Source: Anisus vortex (taxonomy: Eukaryota > Mollusca > Gastropoda > Planorbidae). From it: a stretch of DNA of 64,000 nucleotides. A program made the translations under genes and the position numbers. Where the stretch lies: contig OX421499.1 of the NCBI GenBank assembly GCA_949126835.1, positions 12,645,128 through 12,709,127 of the forward strand. The letters run 5' to 3'. The stretch's first letter is position 1. Each line of letters starts with the position of its first letter. The notes beneath the pieces are model-generated. The model was not told the DNA's origin and ran no database searches. It was given only the letters and a program-made list of their open reading frames with translations. Of this stretch, positions 11,679 to 22,956 are shown one piece after another.

Positions 11679-12124
11679 GCATTAGGGCATGGAATGTATT
11701 ACTTGAACCAACCATGAAATTCTAACTTGAATATATAAAATAATACAAAACGACATATAAATTGTTTAAATCTAAAGTAATGAAAGGGATTTAACATTGT
11801 CAAATATCTCAAGAACGCTTAGACATCAATGATTGTGTTAAGCCTGAAAGCAATGTGATGGATTTATTTGTTAGTTAAAAAAAAACAACAACAATATTTG
11901 CCGCACTACACAGAGTGACTTCCCTTTCATTCTTCACTAAGCAGGATGTGACGTCAGTACTGTAAGGAATATTCGGCTGCCAAACTTCCGGTCCAGATAC
12001 AAATTTCAATCGGTGACCATTTTTTTTTTCTTCATACAATATATTTGTTTAGAAGTAAATATTTGTCTCTATATGGTATTCGTTAAAAAAAAGGAGAAAA
12101 TGTTTAAACAATTTGTCCATATGA
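10542..12124. repeat. AT-rich spacer with TA and GATA microsatellites
   Basis: (TA)n at about 11396-11422 and (GATA)n at about 11565-11680, interspersed with unassigned AT-rich DNA. About 10590-11040 may be an old LTR remnant but has no defined ends. No gene. Confidence 0.6.
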
Positions 12125-12425
12125 TATTTATAAAAAACTAGTTTAGAAATACAACACAATAACAACTTGTTACAATGCTGAGATAAAAATAAGGATAAAA
12201 ATACTTTCCTTACCCCTTATGCGAGAACAAATGCATATAAATACTATTTCTTCCCGAGTGGTATCCGGGCATGGAATGGGTAGCCTTAATAAACCAGAAA
12301 AACCAGTAGCTTAACAAAATTTAAAACACTGATAAAGATGCAAGACTAGACTCGGACCACGTATGTGCGTAGGACGCAATAATCTTCTTTATAGAAGTAA
12401 GGTCTGTAATATATAAGATAAGATA
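12125..12425 (+). mobile_element. LINE-B 3' copy
   Basis: Carries TTCTTCCCGAGTGGTATCCG, then CGTAGGACGCAATAATCTTC and GTCTGTAATATATAAGATAA, i.e. the ORF2 C-terminus and the complete 3' tip with the AAGATA tail. 5' truncated. Confidence 0.8.
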
Positions 12426-13204
12426 TTTCCAAATTCGACATTAAATGAATACTAAAACAATTCCTAAACCTTCTGTATTATGATATTCTTAGAAAACCCC
12501 AACCATTGACACCCCCCCCCCACACACACACCGACCCAGTATATATCTAGCGAAGTCTATACCGAACGTTTACATCATATAGATCTACAACCTTTCACCA
12601 ATGTCTATATTATAAATCTATCTTTTATCATTGAATCGTTTCAACAGTCTTAGGACTAAGAGGATTAAAAGATCTTACCCTCTCAGACAGGGAAATGATT
12701 AGCGGGAATTCCCACAGACTGGAGTTTCAATTTGAAACATTGGTAGTCTGCTGTCCCCACTTTTGATATATAGTCTAGTGCGTAACAAATTTGTAAGTCT
12801 GGGAAATGTCTTGGGATATACTAGGTTATAGTTTCTGGGCTATTAGTCAAAGTCGACAATATTATAAGTCTCCGCTAATGTGTACACGGTAAGACTTGAA
12901 GCGAAAACAACTATCCTTATATTATTGTTGGACATTAATATTGCAAATTGTAGTATAGCACATTATAATAAAGCAAAGTAGAGTATATTTGAATATTGAT
13001 AAGCTCATAATATTATTGAAAAAAAAAAGCCTAATTTGTTATATTGTTACTCGTATTTGTTTTAATCAGTAAAATAATAATGCAATATTATATTAGTACA
13101 CAAAAAGTCATTTACACATCTCTGCTTATGTAAATATATAAACATTCACACTCACAAATATTCACACACACAAAAAAACAACACAAACCTAATGTACTAT
13201 TATA
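12426..13204. other. Spacer, nothing recognised
   Basis: Includes a C-run/(CA)n at about 12507-12530. No gene or repeat family was recognised. Confidence 0.45.
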
Positions 13205-13330
13205 AGTTATAGTATATCTTATAAGTTTACAGACGTTTCTTCTAGATTGAAGATTAATAGAATCACAAACGCATGCAAGGCGGCAGGGATCGGTCGGCGG
13301 AAGGGATAGAACCCTCCGGCCTCTCACATA
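13205..13330 (-). mobile_element. SINE-D copy
   Basis: On plus it reads AAGTTTACAGACGTTTCTTC (tail), then GGCGGCAGGGATCGGTCGGC and GATAGAACCCTCCGGCC (box-B region of the tRNA-like head), in the reverse order of the plus-strand copy at 38985. Confidence 0.7.
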
Positions 13331-14140
13331 TAAACACACACATACACACATTCAAACGGACATACACACAGTAATCGCATAACGTCCCCATTTTATTAAC
13401 GTTTCCAACACTAACCACTAGTGTGGGACAGCAACCTTAACTTTAACTAAGACCCAACACAGATCCCATCCTTATATCCTTGTTCTTTTACTACCGACAT
13501 CCTACATATCCCCTAGTCTGTTGCAGGAGACGGCAACCTAAGGCACGCGTGCCAAACTTGGCACGCAGAGCGATTTTCAATGGCACGCGAGAGACCGCCA
13601 AGAATATTTTTTTTATTGATGAAAAAACAACAATAACATTTTCTGCTTCTGAATGAGAAAAATTGACTGTTGAAGCCGATGTTTCTGAATGACACATTTC
13701 AGTGAGTTGAAGTTGCATTTACAAGGACCACTGGAATGGATTTGCATTGAAACTGGACATATATCTTGCCGTGAACTCAATTAGAAAAAATTTAACTACT
13801 TGTACATCCCTATATTGAGGCATATATTTAGATAGATAGCTAGGACTTTTTCAGAAGTACATCGAATTACTCAAAGCGGATTTTTGTAACCAAAGGCAAG
13901 ACTTTCAAAATGGGCATCCAAATATGACCATTTGTGGAAAAAATGTAAAAGAAAGCTGCCAAGCTTAGAAAAGTCTTGTGCTATTCTCCATTGATAGACA
14001 TTCGCTCTTCTACTTTCAGATTTTAGTTAACGTATACTTATAAAGAAATAAAAATAAGTCAGTCATATTTTTTTATTACAAAATATAACTTGTTTGGCAT
14101 CACTATTGAATCAAATGTGGAAACGATTTTTAAATTAAAG

Positions 14141-14901
14141 AGAGATAAATAAAACAGATAACCTGGCCCAAGATGCATCCAAGACCGGACTGCAGATCAA
14201 CTTGGATAAGACAGAAACGATGACCCTCTTTAAGAAACAAGAGAAACCAATTAAGGTTGGAGACACTGAGTTGAAAGAAGTCACCTCTTTTACATACCTG
14301 GGCAGTATAGTCTCAGCAACAGGTGGCTCGGACGAAGACATCAAAGCCAGAATAGGGACAGCGAGACATGCCTTCATCACCCTGAGACCAGTCTGGAGGT
14401 CAACAGCCCTGTCTATCCGAAACAAACTGCGAATTTTCAACACCAATGTAAAGGCAGTGCTTCTCTACGGATCAGAGACCTGGAGAGTCACCAACACTCT
14501 GAGCAATAAGCTTCAAACCTTTGTTAATGGCTGCCTCCGCAACATATTAAAGATTCGGTGGACAGAAAAAGTAACGAACACCGACTTGTGGCGACGAACA
14601 AAGCAGGATCCCCTCAAACAGCAGATCACCAGGAGAAAGCGGCGGTGGATTGGGCACACCTTACGGAAGCCCCCACAGGACATCACGCGACAGGCTCTGC
14701 AGTGGGAACCCCCAGGGAAAAAGATGGGTTGGTCGCCCGAAGACCACCTGGAGACGCTCCTGTGAGGAGGAAATGGCAAGCTGCAACCTGTCATGGGGTG
14801 AACTAAAAACGGCTGCCCAGAATCGAGTGCGCTGTAGAGCTGTTGCGGAGGCCCTATGTTCCACAAGGAACCAAAGGAATTAAGCAAGTAAGCAAGTAAG
14901 C
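14141..14901 (+). pseudogene. Non-LTR retrotransposon RT C-terminal segment, nested in hAT
   Basis: An open stretch (14202-14765) translates to a reverse-transcriptase C-terminal region: TSFTYLGSIVSATGGSDEDI, then LLYGSETWRVT, ending in RKRRWIGHTLRKP. A frameshift near 14760 is followed by the remainder of the ORF2 tail and a (AAGCAAGT)n 3' end. AATTAAAG flanks both sides (14133-14140, 14902-14909), the target-site duplication. It is 5' truncated, so it cannot move itself. The same family recurs in reverse at 53815-54065. Confidence 0.85.
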
Positions 14902-15987
14902 AATTAAAGCATTTTATTTGCACTAATAACTTTAGTATGTTTCTTTTTTTTTTTTTTATAAAAGGTAAATGGCTCACAAGCTATAACTTTAAAATGAACA
15001 AACTTTTATAAGTACTTGAAAGTGTATAAATATTTTATGACTAAATAAGTTACATGTATATTTTAAAACATTACATTAACTACCTAGTTTGTCTGATATT
15101 ACGTATCAATTCCGTTTTACGGTAGTTTCACTGACTTTCACGGACAACCTCTTTTATATTAAACACAGTATTTGAAAAAAATAAAATTAAACACAGTAAT
15201 TAAAAGACATCTCACTAAACTGAGATGACAATATAATTGACAAGTCTTAATTAGGTGTGACCTTTTGTTGGAATGATCGTGAACTTCCGGTGAAATTTAC
15301 CGCCATTTTCGAAAAAAAAAAGCCATGTTTTGGTGCTGTTTGACAATTGATTTCAACATCGACAGACAGTTCTGGTCTTTTAGAAATATACAAAGGGTAC
15401 AAGATTAGTTACATCAAAAGTGAGTAGGCGATAATTAATACTCAAAGTGTTAGTCGCGTTAGGCTAAATGTAGCTTTTGTTTATAAAATAAGTTAGTCAA
15501 GAGTTGTGTCCTTGGTAATTAAAAAAACACAATGCGGAGATTTATAATAAACAACTACACGAAAATTGTTTTGCATCAAGCAATTAGTTTGGGATTATAA
15601 ATAGGTGATTCTTCAAATCTGACATTCACAATACATCGTTTTTATTTGGAACCATCTTTTGGAAATGAAAAAAAAATTAATTCTCTACATATTTTCGTAC
15701 AACCAGTAACGTAGCACGCCGATATGTTTCGAAGCAAATGATCGAATAAGACCGGAAATTTTCTTCTTTTTGACCTTTTATGCATGCATAATCGTTAAGA
15801 CTTGTCAATATAAGTAATATTAGTAACTGTTAGATCTTCATATTCAGTGCCAAAACAATGTTAAGACTTTAGACAATAATTACCATAAATGTAAAAATTA
15901 AGTACACCAATAAAATATAGTATTTTATATAAATGAAAATAAAAAGGATGATAATCACAAACACGTTAATTTTGTTATTAAATACTA

Positions 15988-16340
15988 GCTACATTGCCCG
16001 GCGTTGCCCAGGTGAAAAAAAAAACAGGACTGTATAAGGTGCAGATAAAAATTTTATAAACTACAATTAAAAGAAAGCTATAAATCTAATATTTAAATTA
16101 TAATTTTTTACTGAAGACTTTTAGGAAAGTAATTTAAAATAAATATTTTAATCGGGTAAAAAATAGGCAAGTATTATTTTTTAACAAAAATCTAAATTGC
16201 CAGTAGATTTACAATGTCTTTTGTTTTTAAAAGTTTGAAAAAAAAATTGTAGAAAAAAAAAGGTATAGTCTAACGTGAGAATCGAACTCGGGTCGCCCGC
16301 ACAGCAGTCCGCTACGTTAACCACTGAGCTAGCGAGGACA
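15988..16340 (-). mobile_element. SINE-F with tRNA-like head
   Basis: At the right end, read on minus, lies a near-complete tRNA-like module (GCTAGCTCAGTGGTTAACG, then CGAGTTCGATTCTC; boxes A and B). At the left end is CATTGCCCGGCGTTGCCC. The copy at 24716-25078 matches along its whole length. It is a retroposed repeat rather than a functional tRNA gene. Confidence 0.65.
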
Positions 16341-16504
16341 CATGTCCGATGTAAAATAGGCCTAAATATGTCAGTGACACAAACTGTGTTTTCTAATTTG
16401 AAGAAGAATTTGAAGACTTTTCTTTTCAAATAAGTTGATCAAGTACACATCCATCAGCAAAAAACTTGTTTAAAACTATTTTAGAGTGTTATTGTCGTTT
16501 CGTT

Positions 16505-16590
16505 TTTTTTAGCGCGCCGAGCATGCTACCATTAGCATGGAGTGAGGCGCGATATAAATGACCAATTATAATTATTATTATTTTAATTAT
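16505..16590 (+). mobile_element. LINE-like 3' tail (GCGCGATATAAAT, ATT repeats)
   Basis: AGCATGGAGTGAGGCGCGAT ATAAATG followed by ATTATAATTATTATTATT has the form of a CR1-like LINE 3' end. Only the tail is present, inside the hAT element. Confidence 0.45.
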
Positions 16591-16850
16591 TGACCAATGT
16601 GGATCCGTGAGGACACAAACACGATCTTTTTATATATATATAGAGATAAAACGCTTTGACTATCTTCTCTATAAATCTCCTTTGCTTTGGTCTTGGTCTT
16701 GCTACAGAGTTAAATTAATTGTCTTATAAAAATAATTTTTAAAACGTATAATAGAACAGATTGACGTTTAGGCTGTTGGCATGCTGAGTGATTTAGGAAT
16801 CCTAGTTTGGCACACTTTTAGAAAAAGGTTGGTGACCCCTGGTCTGTTGG

Positions 16851-17235
16851 ACCGTACAGATGACTTGTACACCGACCTCCTCCATTCCTCCCGTCTCTCA
16901 TCCCTTCTCATTGCGTCACACAGCTTTACTACCGTCCACTCCCTGATGTTATCCTCCCATCGTTTCCGTTGTCTTCCTCTCTTTCTCCCTCCTCTGGTGG
17001 TGCCCTACAGAATGGTTTTGGCAAGCTCATTGGTTCTAGTTATGTGGCCATACCATTCTAGTTTCCTTTTCTTGACTGTGGCCAGCAAGTCTTCGTATTG
17101 TCCGATTTCCTGGTGTATTCTTTTCCGTATCTGCTCATTGGAGACATGGTCTTTATATTAGATGCCGAGCAGGTTTCTGAAGTATCTCATCTCCATGGCG
17201 TTGATCTTCCCATCTAGCTCAGCTGTTAATGTCCA
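16851..17235 (-). pseudogene. Non-LTR RT C-terminal fragment (RTE-like), antisense
   Basis: The minus strand encodes MEMRYFRNLLGI, then RKRIHQEIGQYEDLL, RKLEWYGHITR, NELAKTILWG and KRGRQRKRWEDNIREWT, the classical C-terminal block of RTE-type ORFs. A stop interrupts it after NLLGI. The plus-strand ORF at 16781-17161 is its antisense shadow. Confidence 0.85.
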
Positions 17236-18822
17236 ATACTCACAAACAAATATCCTTGTCCTGTTCTTTTACTATCACACTAATCCACTTTCATTTGTCC
17301 GAGTTCTAACAGAAGTCTACTATTGACCATTTAATTGAAGGAAACTGTTTACACGGATGTAGCTATGGGGTGAACAGATAGGGCGAGGGTGTACATATGT
17401 CCCCGAGAGCCTAGCTAATGAAACGCCCAAAATGAGGCTTGCAAAGTTAAATTGAGAACGGGGGAAGGGGCTTGTGGGTGCCAATATTATAATTCGTTCT
17501 CGGGCGAATTCAACAAAAAACAACTAAACTAGCTACGAGTATGATTACTTATTGTAATATTTTATTTCTACTCTTTTCTTTTCTATTTTGGCGGTTTGGA
17601 CAACATTTTTGGTTGACATCTAGAAATAATGGGCTGCCTCAAGGCAATAAGAAACTCACTTCCGAAAATTGGGGGCAGGATGGGGGGGGGAAGTTTGAGA
17701 TATTTGACCAAGTCTTTTAAAAGCTGAGAAATGAGTGTTTAAGAGGAGGGTGAGTAGAAAATGATATAGACTCAATCTAGATAAGTCAGTCAGAACAATA
17801 GTTTACTAGCTTCCATAGGCTTACAATTGAGTGGTTTTTGTCGTTGTTGTTTTGTTCAAGGTTTTCATATATATATAGAGAGAGAGAGTGATAGATAGAT
17901 GGGTATATATACATACACAGATAGACAGAAAAATAGATAGACAAATAGTCAGATAGGGAGATACACAGTCAGATAGTCAGATAGTCAAATAGATAGGTAG
18001 ATTGATAGTTAGGACGCTATAAAATTCGTTAAAGAAGTGGCGTCTGTAATGTATAAGATAGATAGATAGATAAATAGATAGATACACAAAAATAAAAATA
18101 GTTAGCTAGATAGAGAGACAGAAAGATAGTTACATAGATATACAGACGGAAATATAGTTAGTTAGAAAAATAGATATATAGATAGTTAGCGAGATATATA
18201 GACGTACAGAAAAGTGCAGGGACTATAACTTACATTTAAATAATAATAATAATTGTAGTATCTACAAGACTGCTAACCAAGAGAGAGAACTCTTACTGAA
18301 TCCCATAATTAATCGACAAGATCCAGCACATTTGTTTTACCACGAAGGGGAAGTTTGTAATGTAAGAACTCCCTGCGGAGGGGAAGTGGCTTCTCAGATC
18401 ATCAACCATCAACTAACACAGAAATCACACGCTGGAGGTGGATTCTTGTGACCAGCGGATGCAAAGGGGGCTTAACTCAACAGGGAATAATAAAGGGAGG
18501 CATCAACAATAGTCTTTTCTTGTTTCAATTAGATCTAAATATTGTCAAAATGTTCTTATTAAATCTGACAAAGGAAGTGGTTTCCTTTTCTTGAAGATAA
18601 AATAAATAGGAGATTAAGTATTCTTTATGAAAAACTTGTTGTTGTTTTTTTAATTCCGCTCTTTGTCGTATTTTTAAAGTCTGTCTAAAAATATTTTTAA
18701 TATGAATAGACAAAGTACTGAAATAGGAAGACACATTTCGTATTTTGTTTAGATTTTTTTAACTTGCTTTAAAGAAGAAATTTAAAAAAAAACGCGAAAG
18801 AAAAAACAAAAACAAAAATAAA
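17236..18822. repeat. Spacer with degenerate GATA repeats and a LINE-B tip
   Basis: AGATAGATAG-type sequence from about 17870 to 18200. At 18011-18060 GGACGCTATAAAATTCG and GCGTCTGTAATGTATAAGAT form a LINE-B 3' tip running directly into GATA repeats. The remainder (17236-17860, 18210-18822) shows nothing recognisable. Confidence 0.6.
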
Positions 18823-19990
18823 CTAACCCATAAAAACAAAGTTTTTATTATACTCCCTTTCTTTGTAAACTAAATTTATATTTAATTTATATTTTGATAG
18901 ATTAAAATAAATATAAGTAATATCATACCTTTTGAATTTCCACACTAAAATTTTGCGCATCCTTTTTTTTTTCTAGCTTCTGTCCGCAAAAAACATAAAA
19001 GATACATTGTGTCGTTTTCATTCTATTTCTTTCTTAAAAACGAACATATTCGAAAAGTTTATTTACTTCCGTCTCTTCCGGTAGAGGCAGCCATAATGTA
19101 AGTTAAATAATTTCTTCGATTCGCAAATTAGTCGAAGGAATTTGTGAGTATTCCAAAGGCTATGATGCTGAAAATTTCATAAAATGTATTGTTAGTCGGG
19201 ACAAGCGTGCTGCCCAAGTTTCAGCTTGATTGGACGACGGGAAGTGGTCGAAAAATCGATGCAAAGTTTTGCTAACAACCAAGCAAGCAACCAACCAAGC
19301 AGACAGACAGTACGAATTGAGATAAAGGGATTAACAAACTAACCCATAAAAAGAAAGTTTTTATTATACTCCTTTTAGTTGATATCATACCTTATGAATT
19401 TCTACACTAAAATTTCGAATCGGTAATGTGGGCAAATACATATCTAATTATAACGATTCTGCATTCTGATATCATACCTTATGAATTTCCACACTAGAAT
19501 TTTCAATCGATAATGTCGGCCGCATTCTGATATCCGTGAACATTTGTACGGCTTGCAGTAAACACGACACGAATGTAAACATGAATTAATTTTTCCCCTT
19601 CAATCAAAAAGATAGAGCGCAAAGTTTGATGACGAAAAACCAATCATACCCTATGAATTTCCACACTAAAATTTTGCGCATCCTTTTTTTTTTAGGGCCA
19701 AAGCCGAAAAGTTTATTTACTTCCGTCTCTTCCGATAGAGGCAGCCATGTTTTACGTGAAATATATTCTTCGATTAGCAAATTGGTCGAAGGAATTCGTG
19801 ACTATTCCAAAGACTACGATGCTGAAAATTTGATAGAATGTATTGTTAGTCGGGACAAGTCTGCTGCCTAAGTTTCAGCTCGATTGGACGACGGGGAGTG
19901 GTCGAAAAATAGATGCAAAGTTTTGCTAACAAACTTACAAGCAACCAACCAAGCAGACAGACAGACAGACAGTGCGAGTTAAAATAATGG
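18823..19990. repeat. Two degenerate copies of an unassigned repeat module
   Basis: The module has CATAAAAACAAAGTTTTTAT, ATACCTTTTGAATTTCCACA, TTACTTCCGTCTCTTCCGG, a GTCGAAGGAATTTGTGA block, AGTTTCAGCTTGATTGGACG and a (CAGA)n tail. It occurs at 18823-19320 and again, partly rearranged, at 19341-19985. The ATTTCCACACTAAAATTTT block is present four times. The ORF at 19626-19871 is inside the module; its family is unknown. Confidence 0.7.
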
Positions 19991-20051
19991 GATTAAAAAC
20001 AAACACAACAACAATAATATAATCAATGAAAAATAAAATTATCTGAATCTT

Positions 20052-20085
20052 ATAAGTTTCTTATAAGTTTACAGACGTTCCTTCT
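20052..20085 (-). mobile_element. SINE-D/LINE-B-type 3' tail fragment
   Basis: CTTATAAGTTTACAGACGTT followed by CCTTCTTGATATAA matches the reverse complement of the SINE-D tail. No head is present. Confidence 0.45.
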
Positions 20086-20136
20086 TGATATAATATAGCC
20101 TATATCTATATTTTAAATTCTTTATGTCTCATAGAT

Positions 20137-20425
20137 CAAAGGCTATAATAAGATGGACCGCTTGCTTGAATATTTCTGCTATTTGATGACTAGAATTCTT
20201 TTGGGAATTTCCGATTCCTTTTCCGTTTGATTTCATCGCTATGATTTTCTCAATGGAAAATTAAGATTAAAATCGAAAGTTGAATACAGCGGAAACCTTT
20301 AGGCAGACGCAGGAGTCATTTAAGACAGCGTTATTGGCTGCGAACGGGAAAAAAAAGAACAAATAGAAGAATTATAAGCTCCACAAATAGATCAAGCGGT
20401 CCATCTTATCTTATTATAATCTTTG
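20137..20425. mobile_element. Foldback/MITE-like inverted repeat
   Basis: CAAAGGCTATAATAAG, then ATGGACCGCTTG at the left, is matched in inverse orientation at 20393-20425 with a 5-nt length difference. The arms are about 28-33 bp around a 228-bp AT-rich core with no coding potential. No clear target duplication was found. Confidence 0.6.
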
Positions 20426-20764
20426 GCCAGATGTAGTTGAATGTTTCAAAATTATAAAGTATTATTAATTATTGTAAGTGATACATTAGAGACAGAATTC
20501 TACGAAAAGTAATTTGAATCATTTTTCACTCTCTCTCTTTTTCTCTCTATCTTGCTGGTGTTCTTTTTATCTCTCTAAATCTCTCTCGTCCTAGTTCTCT
20601 CCCTCCTCATTTATAGATCTATGTCTGTCTTTCACTCTAACTCTGTTTATATAACCTTCACTCTCTTACTTTCTTTCTTTCATTAACAAATAAATAGTAT
20701 AAGGTGGCAACACCAATAAGAGATTGCCCATCGACACGGAACAGGTCAGCACGGGTGACCAGTG

Positions 20765-21541
20765 ATGTGTAACGAGGGGTCATGGGTGTGTAACGAGGGG
20801 TCATGGATGTGTAACGAGGGGTCATGGATGTGTAACGAGGGGTCATGGATGTGTAACGAGGGGTCATGGATGTGTAACGAGGGGTCATGGATGTGTAACG
20901 AGGGGTCATGGATGTGTAACGAGGGGTCATGGATGTGTAACGAGGGGTCATGGATGTGTAACGAGGGGTCATGGATGTGTAACGAGGGGTCATGGATGTG
21001 TAACGAGGGGTCATGGATTTGTAACGAGGGGTCATGGATGTGTAACGAGGGGTCATGGATGTGTAACGAGGGGTCATGGATGTGTAACGAGGGGTCATGG
21101 ATTTGTAACGAGGGGTCATGGATGTGTAACGAGGGGTCATGGATGTGTAACGAGGGGTCATGGATGTGTAACGAGGGGTCATGGATGTGTAACGAGGGGT
21201 CATGGATTTGTAACGAGGGGTCATGGATGTGTAACGAGGGGTCATGGATGTGTAACGAGGGGTCATGGATGTGTAACGAGGGGTCATGGATGTGTAACGA
21301 GGGGTCATGGATGTGTAACGAGGGGTCATGGATGTGTAACGAGGGGTCATGGATTTGTAACGAGGGGTCATGGATGTGTAACGAGGGGTCATGGATGTGT
21401 AACGAGGGGTCATGGATGTGTAACGAGGGGTCATGGATTTGTAACGAGGGGTCATGGATGTGTAACGAGGGGTCATGGATGTGTAACGAGGGGTCATGGA
21501 TGTGTAACGAGGGGTCATGGATGTGTAACGAGGGGTCATGG
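20765..21541. repeat. 21-bp minisatellite, 37 units
   Basis: The core is TGTAACGAGGGGTCATGGA plus 2 nt, repeated 37 times with almost no length change. Units 13, 17, 22, 29 and 33 carry ATTTG instead of ATGTG. Because 21 is a multiple of 3, both strands stay open for about 300 codons (CNEGSWM and TSMTPRY repeats); these are not credible genes. Confidence 0.95.
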
Positions 21542-22109
21542 ATGTGGATTTCTCCATTCTTTATTTCTTCCCCCCCCCTCTATTTCTTTCCTTCTCCCTC
21601 TTTCTCCGCCGTATCTAGAAAATGCAACTCACCCGCTATGGTAGTCTCCATGACGAGTGCTCCCACTAAGAGAAACTCCATGTCACGCGACCATGACCTC
21701 TGACCCTGCAGTCTAGGTCAAAGGTCAGTGTTGCAGAAGCTGACGTCAAATTTTTTTATTTTTTTTTCAATGTCTTCCTCTAGTTTCCAGCTTCCTCGGC
21801 GCCAAGCCTTTTACCACGCGAAATCATCACACGGCTTCCAGATTGGCTGTTTTATCCCAAAATTGAACTAATCCAATACATCCTGTGGAAAAACAAAACA
21901 TAAAAAAATATCATGATAATGTTGGTCAAAGTAAACATATAACTAATAGGCCCTAATATATGCAATTTTTTTCACTGACACACATATATATACATGGGTT
22001 GTCAACTCCCTACACACTGAAGAAAGAAAGGCAATACTCCAAAGAAATGAATCTGAAAGATGTACCGAACAGCAACAAAACAACTCTTCATGTTCGCAGT
22101 TATCTATAG
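21542..22109. other. Spacer, nothing recognised
   Basis: Pyrimidine-rich at the start, then unassigned sequence. No gene was recognised. Confidence 0.4.
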
Positions 22110-22284
22110 CAGGAATCGGCAAATCTGGCACGCAGAGCAATTTTCAAAGGCACGCGGAAGACTATAAAAAATGCAATTCAAGTACTTCTACAAAGAAGCA
22201 TGATGGCCTTTAGGCTTTTTGGCACGCTGAACGAATTAGAAATTCTACTTTGACACACTGTTATTAAAACAATGCCGACTCATG
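22110..22284. mobile_element. hAT-1 miniature element, reverse orientation
   Basis: Left end CAGGAATCGGCAAATC with GGCACGCAGAGC; right end TGCCGACTCATG. ATTCTACTTTGACACACTG near the right end is the reverse of the left subterminal block of the copy at 3416. 175 bp. Confidence 0.7.
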
Positions 22285-22396
22285 GTCTTTAGTGTATATT
22301 ATACGTGATTGTCTGTTGAAACGGACTCCTTGTGTTGTTGATAAGGCTGAAGTCAAACATACAGAGGCAAAATGATGCGTTTTGTTGCAACGCGAA

Positions 22397-22585
22397 GTAA
22401 CAAACACAAACCATGACGTAACAAACACAAACCATGACGTAACAAACACAAACCATGACGTAACAAACACAAACCATGACGTAACAAACACAAACCATGA
22501 CGTAACAAACACAAACCATGACGTAACAAACACAAACCATGACGTAACAAACACAGACCATGACGTAACAAACACAAACCATGAC
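22397..22585. repeat. 21-bp minisatellite containing TGACGTAA
   Basis: Nine near-identical units of GTAACAAACACAAACCATGA plus C; one unit has ACAGACC. Every junction creates TGACGTAA, a CRE-like octamer. All frames stay open, which explains several 94-116 codon ORFs here. Confidence 0.95.
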
Positions 22586-22671
22586 GTAAAAAAACACACA
22601 CACACACACACTGAAACACTACACAGGTTACACGACAGGACACGAAGTCATCAAAAAAGTAATTAAACTTT

Positions 22672-22748
22672 CGGTTTTGGCTTCGGTTTCGGACACAAGT
22701 CAATGTATGACCGCCGAAACCGGAAATTTTGGTTGCGGTCGGCCTCTA
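22672..22748. mobile_element. hAT-2 right-end fragment
   Basis: ACTTTCGGTTTTGGCTTCGG, ACCGCCGAAACCGG, then TGCGGTCGGCCTCTA. Only the right end of the family seen at 10061 and 56210 is present. Confidence 0.7.
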
Positions 22749-22956
22749 AAGAACAGTGTAAAAGTGGCTACTATTTCGGACACTGGCTACGAGGTTTAAG
22801 GGTTATGTCGGTACATTATAGTCACGTGTAGCTTCGTCGCTGGTCATTTGATGGACGGGTACATTGATTAAAACGACAAATAGATGGACAGAGGAAGTCG
22901 GGTGGAGAATAGAGAATACCGACTGCAAGGGCTGATGGACAGAGATATAGAGAATT

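Larger units (their letters stand above)
13524..16841. mobile_element. 3.3-kb hAT-1 element with nested insertions and perfect TSD
   Basis: Ends CAGGAGACGGCAACC and GGTTGGTGACCCCTG; flanked by GTCTGTTG at 13516-13523 and 16842-16849, a perfect 8-bp hAT duplication. The left subterminal region has GGCACGCGTGCC and TTGGCACGCAGAGCG. Parts of the interior (for example ACATTACATTAACTACC at about 15070) match the 0.93-kb relative at 51380-52306, so much of the extra length comes from insertions: a LINE at 14141-14901, SINE-F at about 15988 and a LINE tail at about 16510. No intact transposase. Confidence 0.85.

Noticed and set aside
14513..14977. 154-codon minus-strand ORF
   Set aside because: Shadow of the plus-strand LINE reverse-transcriptase fragment.
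16268..16338. tRNA gene on minus
   Set aside because: Box A and B are good but the sequence is part of a dispersed repeat (second copy at 25.0 kb), so it is a SINE head.
16781..17161. 126-codon plus-strand ORF
   Set aside because: Antisense of an RTE-like ORF2 fragment whose true reading is on minus.
20658..21703. Long ORFs on both strands (299 and 313 codons) of CNEGSW and TSMTPRY repeats
   Set aside because: They are forced by a 21-bp minisatellite whose period is a multiple of three; no start context, splice sites or homology.
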